DNA of 48,537 nucleotides, from contig NZ_JACCSU010000013.1 of NCBI RefSeq assembly GCF_013812825.1, forward strand, positions 1-48,537. The letters run 5' to 3'. This DNA comes from Sphingomonas sp. (GTDB taxonomy: Bacteria > Pseudomonadota > Alphaproteobacteria > Sphingomonadales > Sphingomonadaceae). The position numbers and the translations under genes are program-made. Shown piece by piece: positions 42,765 through 48,537 of the stretch (the stretch's first letter is position 1; the number at the start of each line of letters is the position of its first letter). The notes beneath the pieces are model-generated. The model saw only the letters and a list, made by a program, of their open reading frames with translations. It was not told the DNA's origin and searched no databases.

Positions 42765-42961
42765 CGCTTGAAAAGCCGAAGCGGAGGTGCTGATCTGATG
42801 GCCGAGTCGCGGGGGTGGCGGCTTCGATTTTCCGTGTCCAATCTGCAACGGCGGACAGGAATCCGGCAGCGGCCGAATTCCTTGTCATCGCAGAGTCTTG
42901 AACCGGCTATAGCTGCCCTTGCGAGTCGTTCAGTGAGTCGCTCGTTCGGGGGATAATTTCC
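42765..42961. other. intergenic stretch upstream of the second TonB receptor
   Basis: This 197-base gap has an imperfect inverted pair, GAAAAGCCGAAGC (42771-42783) and GGCTTCGATTTTC (about 42820-42832), with a long loop. A GGAGGTG followed by ATG 42798 opens a 52-codon frame of unlikely composition. TTGTCA at 42882-42887 is a weak -35 candidate. The receptor ribosome site GGGGGA is near its end. Confidence 0.3.
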
Positions 42962-45643
42962 GTGAAAAAATTCGCTCTGCTTTGCTCGACGGCATTCCTG
43001 CTGCCGGAAGTCGCTCTTGCCCAGTCGACGGGTTCCGTTGACTTCGAGAAGGACGCCATCATCGTCACCGGCACCCGAGTCCGCGAAGTCGGCGGCATCC
43101 AGGTCCCCGATACGACGAAGCCCAAGGCGGTCCTGACTCAGGAGATCATCGCCCGCCAGAACCCGGGACAGACGATCCTCGACACCGTCAACCTCGTCCC
43201 CGGAGTAAGCTTCCAGAACAATGACGCCTACGGCTCGTCCGGCGGAACGCTGACCATCCGCGGTTTCGATTCGACCCGGATCAGCCTGACCTTCGACGGC
43301 ATCCCGCTCAACGACAGCGGCAATTACGCGATCTATTCGAACCAGCAGCTCGACCCGGAACTGATCGACCAGGTCAACGTCAACCTCGGCACGACCGACG
43401 TCGACTCGCCGACCGCCTCGGCCGTCGGCGGAACCGTCAATTACCGGACGATGGTTCCGACCACCGACATGAACTTCCGGGGCCTGATCTCGCTCGGCGA
43501 ATATGACTTCCGCCGATTCTTCGGAGTCTGGAACCTAGGTGGTCTTGGACCGTGGGGCACCCGCGCCTATGTTTCAGCGTCCAAAGCCGACAATGAGCAA
43601 CCGTTCAGCAATTATGGCAAGATCGACAAGCAGCAGTACAACGCGCGGATCTGGCAGCCGCTAGGTTCGACCGGTGACTTCGTGGCCCTGTCCGGTCACT
43701 ACAACCAGAACCGAAACAACTTCTTCGGGTCGGTCTCGCTGCGCAACGATGTCGACGTTCCAAACGGATTCCCGCAGAGCCGTGACGACCGCTTCCATGA
43801 CATCAACTATCCGTGCCGCCTCGACACGCCCAAGGCGGGAGCGGTGGACTCGCCGGCTCCCGCTCCGCCGGGAGGTTCCAGCTGCGGCACCGAGTTCAAC
43901 CGTCGCTACAATCCGTCCAACACCGGCAACATCCGCGGCGCGTCGCGGTTCTCGATCACCGACAGCATCACGCTGACCGTCGACCCCAGCTTCCAGTACG
44001 TGAAAGCCAACGGCGGCGGCACCGACACCGCCCGGGAGTACGGCTTCGACGTCAACCCGGCCGGTGGCCGAGCGAACTGCCGGACGGCGGCGAACAGCGC
44101 GACCGTCAATTGCCTCACTGGCGTGTTCGCAGGCGACCCCTACATCGGCATCGATCTCAACGGTGACGGCGACCTGCTTGATACGGTCACGATCCTCAAT
44201 CCGAGCCAAACCCGGACCCGCCGCTACGGCGTGATTGCGGGCCTGCGGTGGGACTTGAACCCCAGCCACAGTTTCCGGTTCAGCTACACCCACGACAACG
44301 CCAACCATCGCCAGACCGGCCAGGTCGGATTCCTGAAACCCAGTGGCGAGCCGGAAGACGTCTTTCCGATCAACGACCCAGTCGTCGCGGCCAGCGGGAG
44401 CACGGTCCAGAAGCGCGACCGCCAGTCTTACGCGATCCTCAACCAGGCCGCCGGAGAATGGCGCGGCGAGTTCGGGGCATTGACGGTCAACGCCGGCGTC
44501 CGCGCCCCGTTCTTCAAACGCGACCTCGAGAACTATTGCTTCACCTCGTCGGCTTCGGGGTTCGTCGAATGCAGCGGCCGGAACGAGGCGATCGACGCCC
44601 AAATGGCGGCGCTCAATCCCCATGGCGTCAACCCGGTCACCGGCAGGATCACCGGATGGTCGCCGCCACAGCGCCGGGTTCTGAAATACGACAAGCTGCT
44701 CCCGAACGTCGGGGCGGTCTACGACTTCACCGATCAGCTGAGTGGCTTTGTCAGTTTTGCCAAAGGCCTGTCGGTCCCGGGCACGGACAGCCTGTACGAC
44801 GCGTTCTTCTTCCCCGAAGATTTCGAGCAAGCCAAGCCGGACCCGGAAACGACCGACACCTATGACTCCGGGCTGCGCTACCGCAGCGCGAAGGTCCAGG
44901 CGCAAGCGGGGGTGTGGTTCACCAAGTTCACCAACCGTCTCGCCTCGGCCTATGATCCCGAGCTCGACCAGACGGTGTTCCGCAACCTTGGCCGCGTCGA
45001 CAAATGGGGATTCGATGGCTCGGCGGCATGGTCCCCGATCCGCGAACTGACCCTGTACGGGTTCGGCTCGTGGAACCGCTCGAAGATCAAGGAGCATTTG
45101 CAGGTCGACGACGCTGGTGGCGCCGGGATCGATTGCGATAATGCGGAACCCAACACCATTACCGGCATCAGAAACTGTGCTTTCACCAGGGGCAACCGAG
45201 AGGCTGGTACTCCCAAATACACGTTCGGCGGTTCGGTATTGGGTCAGTGGGGACCCATCGATCTCGGGGTCACGGCCAAGCGGACCGGCCCGCGTTTCGT
45301 GTACGACAGCAACGAGCCGGTGTTCACTGGCGACGTGGACTGCCTGAATGGAATACCCGCGCGTGGATGTACGGCGAGCGCTCCGGTCGCTCAGGTGTTC
45401 GGAGCCAAGGCGCCCGCTTACTGGCTGGTCCACCTCGACGCGCGTTACAATCTGAGGAGCCTGGGGCTCCCCCGGACTTATCTTCAGCTGAACGTCTACA
45501 ATCTGTTCGACAAGCTTTACGTCGGCGGCTTCGGCGGTGGGCTGAACCAGGGCGTCAACAGCGGCGGCTTCTTCGCGAGGCCGCCGTTCGTCCAGATCGG
45601 CGCTCCGCGGACCATTTCCGTCTCGCTCAATCTCGGGCTGTAG
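42962..45643 (+). CDS. TonB-dependent outer-membrane receptor
   Basis: The 893-residue receptor starts at GTG, with GGGGGA eight bases upstream. The signal peptide MKKFALLCSTAFLLPEVALAQ is followed by the TonB box DAIIVTGTR. The plug has QTILDTVNLVPGVSFQNND and LTIRGFDSTRISLTFDGIPLND; the barrel runs to SVSLNLGL. Several Cys pairs occur in loops (CRL...CGTEF, NCRTAANSATVNC, DCDN...NCAF), which is uncommon. The ligand is unknown, and no regulator or enzyme is adjacent. Gene end is followed by a clear terminator. Confidence 0.9.
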   Translation: MKKFALLCSTAFLLPEVALAQSTGSVDFEKDAIIVTGTRVREVGGIQVPDTTKPKAVLTQEIIARQNPGQTILDTVNLVPGVSFQNNDAYGSSGGTLTIRGFDSTRISLTFDGIPLNDSGNYAIYSNQQLDPELIDQVNVNLGTTDVDSPTASAVGGTVNYRTMVPTTDMNFRGLISLGEYDFRRFFGVWNLGGLGPWGTRAYVSASKADNEQPFSNYGKIDKQQYNARIWQPLGSTGDFVALSGHYNQNRNNFFGSVSLRNDVDVPNGFPQSRDDRFHDINYPCRLDTPKAGAVDSPAPAPPGGSSCGTEFNRRYNPSNTGNIRGASRFSITDSITLTVDPSFQYVKANGGGTDTAREYGFDVNPAGGRANCRTAANSATVNCLTGVFAGDPYIGIDLNGDGDLLDTVTILNPSQTRTRRYGVIAGLRWDLNPSHSFRFSYTHDNANHRQTGQVGFLKPSGEPEDVFPINDPVVAASGSTVQKRDRQSYAILNQAAGEWRGEFGALTVNAGVRAPFFKRDLENYCFTSSASGFVECSGRNEAIDAQMAALNPHGVNPVTGRITGWSPPQRRVLKYDKLLPNVGAVYDFTDQLSGFVSFAKGLSVPGTDSLYDAFFFPEDFEQAKPDPETTDTYDSGLRYRSAKVQAQAGVWFTKFTNRLASAYDPELDQTVFRNLGRVDKWGFDGSAAWSPIRELTLYGFGSWNRSKIKEHLQVDDAGGAGIDCDNAEPNTITGIRNCAFTRGNREAGTPKYTFGGSVLGQWGPIDLGVTAKRTGPRFVYDSNEPVFTGDVDCLNGIPARGCTASAPVAQVFGAKAPAYWLVHLDARYNLRSLGLPRTYLQLNVYNLFDKLYVGGFGGGLNQGVNSGGFFARPPFVQIGAPRTISVSLNLGL

Positions 45644-45658
45644 ACGGGTCGGCATCGA

Positions 45659-45693
45659 ACGGGCGGCGTCTTCGGGCGCCGCCCGTGTCTTTT
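45659..45693 (+). terminator. rho-independent terminator after the second TonB receptor
   Basis: ACGGGCGGCG (45659-45668) and CGCCGCCCGT (45677-45686) are perfect 10-base arms with loop TCTTCGGG, followed by GTCTTTT. It lies between the convergent receptor and lyase genes and could also serve the minus strand. Confidence 0.85.
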
Positions 45694-46862
45694 CAGGCGA
45701 TCGCCCTCAAGCCGCGGTCGAGGTCCGCCATCAGGTCGTCGGGGTCCTCGAGGCCGATGTGGAGCCGAACGATCGGCCCGGGCGGGCTGGTGGATGCGGT
45801 GCGTTTCGGCTGGACGGGGAGGGCGAGGCTCTCGAAGCCGCCCCAGCTGTAACCGATCCCGAACAGGTCGAGGTTTTCGACGAACCGCGCCGCGGCGGCC
45901 TCATCGACGTCGTTGAGGACGATTGCGAACAGTCCCGACGAGCCGGTGAAATCGCGCTTCCAATATTCGTGGCCGGGACAGCTTTCGAGGGCCGGATGGA
46001 GTACTTGCGCGACCGGCGCCTGATCCTGCAGCCAACGCGCGATCTTGATCGCGCTGTCCTCGTGGCGGCGAAGCCGGACGCCCATCGTCCGAAGGCCACG
46101 GGCGGCGAGGTAGGCGTCGTCGGGACCGACCGACTGGCCGTACAGCCGGGCGGTCCGGTTGAGCTCCTGCCAATAGGCCTCCGTCGCGGTGACCGAGCCG
46201 AGCATCACGTCGGCGTGGCCGGCGACATATTTGGTGCAGGCGAGGATCGACAGGTCGATGCCGCGGGGCAGCGCCTGGAAGAACAGCGGCGTCGCCCAGG
46301 TGTTGTCGAGCAGGGTCGTGACTCCGTGTTTCCTGGCGACCGCGCAGATGCCGGGCACGTCCTGGACCTCGAAGGTCAGCGAGCCGGGGCTCTCCATGAA
46401 GATCGCCTTGGTGGTCCTGGACAGCAGCGCCTCGACCTCCGCCGCGGTCGCTCGCGGGTCGTAGTAGCGGGTTGCGATCCCGTAGCGCTTGAGGCCGAGG
46501 TCGCAGAAGGTCCGGGTCGGCTGGTAAACGCTGTCGACCATCAGCAGCTGGTCGCCGGGCTTGACCACGCTGGCGAGGGCGAACGACACCGCCGCGGCGC
46601 CCGACGGGTACAGCCGGGTCCCGGCCGCGCCGGGCTCGAGCTCGGTCAGCGCCTCGGCCAGCGACCACAAGGTCGGAGTGCCGTTGCGGCCGTAGCTCAG
46701 GGTCCCGTCGCGCGGCGGGTAGGCGGCCTGCATCGACGCGACGTCCTCGAACAGCACCGTCGAGGTGCGCGCGACCGGCACGTTGACCATTCCGCCGAGC
46801 CACTCGCCCCGGCGGCCGCCGTGGACGAGCTTGGTATCGGGGCGCTTGTCCTTGCTGCTCAT
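45693..46862 (-). CDS. metC: cystathionine beta-lyase-type PLP enzyme
   Basis: The 389-residue Cys/Met-metabolism enzyme forms homocysteine, pyruvate and ammonia from cystathionine. It has the cofactor Lys211 in ACTKYVAGHADVM, the phosphate-binding SGAAAVSFAL segment, the Tyr pair YGRNGTPT and the LDNTWATP cofactor Asp. The FGIGYSWGGFESLA end is typical of MetC rather than cystathionine gamma-synthase. It follows rpsI on the same strand after a gap of 175 bases that contains a palindrome. Confidence 0.88.
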   Translation of the reverse strand: MSSKDKRPDTKLVHGGRRGEWLGGMVNVPVARTSTVLFEDVASMQAAYPPRDGTLSYGRNGTPTLWSLAEALTELEPGAAGTRLYPSGAAAVSFALASVVKPGDQLLMVDSVYQPTRTFCDLGLKRYGIATRYYDPRATAAEVEALLSRTTKAIFMESPGSLTFEVQDVPGICAVARKHGVTTLLDNTWATPLFFQALPRGIDLSILACTKYVAGHADVMLGSVTATEAYWQELNRTARLYGQSVGPDDAYLAARGLRTMGVRLRRHEDSAIKIARWLQDQAPVAQVLHPALESCPGHEYWKRDFTGSSGLFAIVLNDVDEAAAARFVENLDLFGIGYSWGGFESLALPVQPKRTASTSPPGPIVRLHIGLEDPDDLMADLDRGLRAIA

Positions 46863-46891
46863 GCGGCGGTTGTACCGGCTGGAGCTGGGGC

Positions 46892-46916
46892 CGTCACGCG
46901 AGTGAATCGCGTGACG
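46892..46916. promoter_or_regulatory. perfect palindrome upstream of metC
   Basis: CGTCACGCGA-GTGAA-TCGCGTGACG has perfect 10-base arms and lies 30-54 bases before the metC start, downstream of rpsI. It may be an operator of a methionine/SAH-type regulator or a terminator of rplM-rpsI without a T tract. Confidence 0.45.
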
Positions 46917-47037
46917 TCGGTCCTGTCGGTCGACGCGGCCGATGCCGCTTGACCGCAGGCCGTCCGGCGTGCCGCGAGTCCGGCCGCTGCTCGGGCGACG
47001 CTTGGCGTCGGCCTCGCTGCGGTCGGCCGCGTCCGCT

Positions 47038-47631
47038 TTACCGCTTGCTGAACTGGAAGCTTCGGCGGGCCTTGGCCCGGCCGTACTTCTTGCGCTCGAC
47101 GACGCGCGGGTCGCGGGTCAGGAATCCGGCGCGCTTGACGGCTGTGCGAAGCGCGGGCTCGAACCGGGTCAAAGCCTGGGCGATGCCGTGCTTGACCGCG
47201 CCGGCCTGGCCCGACAGGCCGCCGCCCTTGACCGTCGCGACGACGTCGTAGGCGCCGCGGCGATCGGCGACATCGAACGGCTGGTTGATCACCAGGCGCA
47301 GCGTCGGCCGGGCGAAATAGAGCTCCTGCTCGCGCTCGTTGATGACGATCCGGCCGGAGCCCGGCTTCAGCCAAACGCGGGCAACGGCGTCCTTGCGGCG
47401 GCCGGTCGCATAGGCGCGGCCGAACTTGTCGAGCTGCTGCTCGCGAAGCGGGGCCTCCTCCTGCGGCGGCGCGGGCGGCGGAGCGGAGTCTTCGCCCGAT
47501 CCGGCCGGAGAAGCGGCCTCGGAGCCCGCGGCGCCTTCGGCCGATGAGTCGGCGGTCTCGGGGACTTCGGGAGCCTCGGGCTCGGGGCTGGTCAGAGCGC
47601 CGAGGTCGGACAGGGTCTTCTTTTTGGCCAT
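47038..47631 (-). CDS. rpsI: 30S ribosomal protein S9 with long N-terminal extension
   Basis: The C-terminal 130 residues are a normal S9 ([49 protein letters not shown]), including the basic tail that reaches the P-site tRNA. The first about 65 residues are an acidic, Pro/Ala/Ser/Glu-rich disordered extension absent from E. coli S9. ATG 47631 lies 1 base after the rplM stop and has AAGGTGAG upstream, so the extension is really translated if that start is used. Confidence 0.95.
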   Translation of the reverse strand: MAKKKTLSDLGALTSPEPEAPEVPETADSSAEGAAGSEAASPAGSGEDSAPPPAPPQEEAPLREQQLDKFGRAYATGRRKDAVARVWLKPGSGRIVINEREQELYFARPTLRLVINQPFDVADRRGAYDVVATVKGGGLSGQAGAVKHGIAQALTRFEPALRTAVKRAGFLTRDPRVVERKKYGRAKARRSFQFSKR

Positions 47632-47632
47632 G

Positions 47633-48112
47633 TTAGGCGCTCACCTTGTTCTTGCGGCTCATGCCGGCAACGTCGAGGGTTTCGGGGTTCTGGCCGCCGT
47701 GCGGATGCTCGGTCCCGGTGTAGAGGTGCAAGGATCGCATCTGCTGGCGGCCGAGCGGCCCGCGCGGGATCATCCGCTCGACGGCCTTTTCCAGCACCCG
47801 CTCGGGAAAGCGGCCTTCGAGCACCTTGCCGGCGGTCACTTCCTTGATCCCGCCGGGATAGCCGGTGTGCTTGTAATAGGTCTTCTGCTCGAGCTTTCGG
47901 CCGGTGAACCTGACCTTGCCGGCGTTGATCACGACGACATGGTCGCCGCAGTCGATGTGCGGCGTGTAGTTGGCCTTGTGCTTGCCGCGCAGGATGTTGG
48001 CGATGATTGTCGCCAGTCGGCCGACCACCAGCCCGTCGGCATCGATCAGATGCCATTTCTTGGTCACCTCGGCGGCCTTGACCGACTTGGTGGTCTTCAT
48101 CAGCGCCTTCAT
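47633..48112 (-). CDS. rplM: 50S ribosomal protein L13
   Basis: The 159-residue L13 shows [35 protein letters not shown] and [20 protein letters not shown] motifs. The start is ATG 48112, with GAGAGG 10 bases upstream; ATG at codon 5 is an unlikely alternative. It is cotranscribed with rpsI (1-base gap), the usual rplM-rpsI operon. In E. coli L13 represses its own operon through the leader; a hairpin sits in the leader here. Confidence 0.96.
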   Translation of the reverse strand: MKALMKTTKSVKAAEVTKKWHLIDADGLVVGRLATIIANILRGKHKANYTPHIDCGDHVVVINAGKVRFTGRKLEQKTYYKHTGYPGGIKEVTAGKVLEGRFPERVLEKAVERMIPRGPLGRQQMRSLHLYTGTEHPHGGQNPETLDVAGMSRKNKVSA

Positions 48113-48142
48113 GGCGGTTGTGCCTCTCGTTGGAACAGCAAA

Positions 48143-48164
48143 GGCGGCGCATCAGAGCGCCGCC
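48143..48164 (-). promoter_or_regulatory. hairpin in the rplM leader
   Basis: GGCGGCGC (48143-48150) and GCGCCGCC (48157-48164) are perfect 8-base arms with a 6-base loop. Outside them GCCTCTC/GAGAGGC arms (48168-48174 and 48122-48128) could pair and cover the Shine-Dalgarno, if transcription starts early enough. Confidence 0.5.
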
Positions 48165-48173
48165 GTGGAGAGG

Positions 48174-48202
48174 CTAATCGCGGCGGAAGGGCAGAAAGTC
48201 AA
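48174..48202 (-). promoter_or_regulatory. probable rplM-rpsI promoter
   Basis: On the minus strand TTGACT (48197-48202) and GATTAG (48174-48179) are separated by 17 bases. The strong -35 with a relaxed -10 suits alphaproteobacterial housekeeping promoters. Transcription would start near 48167. Confidence 0.55.
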
Positions 48203-48273
48203 GCGAAACCGGGGGGCTTTGTTGGCGGGTATCATGTTACCCTACGCTTTGGCCACAGCCAAATGCGACCGTT

Positions 48274-48537
48274 CTATTCCTTGCCGGCGGCGGCTTTCTT
48301 CGGCGCCCGGGTCCAGCCGACGATCTTGTGCCCGCGCTGATCGAGGCAGCCGGCCATCGCCATCTGGATCGCCTTTTCCTTCTTGCTGCGCTTGATCTTG
48401 GACATCCCCCAGGCGCTCCCCAGGGCGACGAACGGGATGGCGATGACCGTCGCGCTGGCGATCGCCGCTCCGGCGAACATGCCGGCGCTGCTCGCCGCGG
48501 TGGCGCCGCCGGCCAGCACGCCGGCTCCGGCCGCCGC
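48274..48537 (-). CDS. hypothetical membrane protein, 5' end outside the window
   Basis: The frame is open from the window edge to the stop at 48274. The visible part has an Ala/Gly-rich hydrophobic segment (ASATVIAIPFVALGSAWG), then basic SKIKRSKKEK, a CLDQRGHKIVGWTRA stretch and a Lys/Ala tail. A GTG at 48519 could start it, but the Ala/Gly-rich sequence continues upstream, so it is likely truncated. The Cys/Asp/Gly motif resembles the end of small outer-surface or lipoprotein-like proteins; no family is recognised. Confidence 0.55.
   Translation of the reverse strand, partial: AAAGAGVLAGGATAASSAGMFAGAAIASATVIAIPFVALGSAWGMSKIKRSKKEKAIQMAMAGCLDQRGHKIVGWTRAPKKAAAGKE

Noticed and set aside
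42798-42956. A 52-codon ORF after GGAGGTG upstream of the second TonB receptor
   Set aside because: The ribosome site is good but the peptide is Ser/Arg-rich with no membrane or domain pattern; I mention it only in the gap description.
46859-47374. A minus-strand frame filling the gap between rpsI and metC
   Set aside because: Most of it lies inside rpsI in another frame, the product is Arg/Pro-rich, and the gap itself holds a palindrome better explained as regulation.

Overview
The window comes from a high-GC alphaproteobacterium, almost certainly a member of the Sphingomonadales. The reasons are inferential: very GC-rich codon use, an alphaproteobacterial type tRNA-Gly(CCC), two large TonB-dependent receptors, PHA depolymerase, DUF4126 and S24-type proteins of sphingomonad flavour, a perfect CtrA-type box, and dispersed palindromic repeats of the kind common in this group. 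No transposase, integrase, CRISPR array, rRNA or phage module is visible. The region looks chromosomal, and genes are tightly packed on both strands.

Layout. (1) 1-7.2 kb: the Gly/Ser-rich end of an unknown gene, an ABC exporter, a PHA depolymerase preceded by a TGC/GCA-rich tandem repeat, and a five-gene minus-strand operon (MscS channel, MaoC hydratase, thiolase, DUF4126 membrane protein, small hypothetical). The operon ends at a strong bidirectional terminator that also closes a 22-codon ORF with a perfect Shine-Dalgarno. (2) 7.2-11.1 kb: topoisomerase IB, a DJ-1/PfpI protein that seems to start at ATT, small hypotheticals, and a LexA-like S24 autorepressor whose promoter carries a palindrome and a CtrA-type box. 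(3) 11.1-19.9 kb: tamA-tamB for outer-membrane assembly, a PutP-type Na+/proline symporter, and a tandem PilZ protein. (4) 19.9-26.5 kb: glnA and glnB (PII), separated by an inserted Kelch gene, a DksA-like protein and an HTH protein with pentapeptide repeats; then a nucleotidyltransferase, map, a CinA-type protein and tRNA-Gly. (5) 26.6-30.8 kb: an alpha/beta hydrolase-TetR pair divergent from a TonB receptor. (6) 30.9-42.8 kb: a neighbourhood dense in nucleotide genes. (7) 42.9-48.5 kb: a second TonB receptor, a cystathionine beta-lyase-type enzyme, rpsI-rplM and a truncated membrane ORF.

The most coherent system is region 6. A secreted S1/P1 nuclease and a lipoprotein 5'-nucleotidase (translationally coupled), a divergent cytidine deaminase, AMP nucleosidase, a CNT nucleoside transporter, a LOG-type nucleotide phosphoribohydrolase, an adenosine kinase and a queuosine-precursor-type transporter lie within 12 kb. 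Read together they could take extracellular nucleic acid to nucleosides outside the cytoplasm, import them, and recover adenine, uridine and ribose 5-phosphate. A GGDEF-EAL enzyme and a 2-oxoglutarate oxygenase are embedded in the cluster, and the oxygenase could act on nucleobases. This pathway reading is inference from family membership and gene order.
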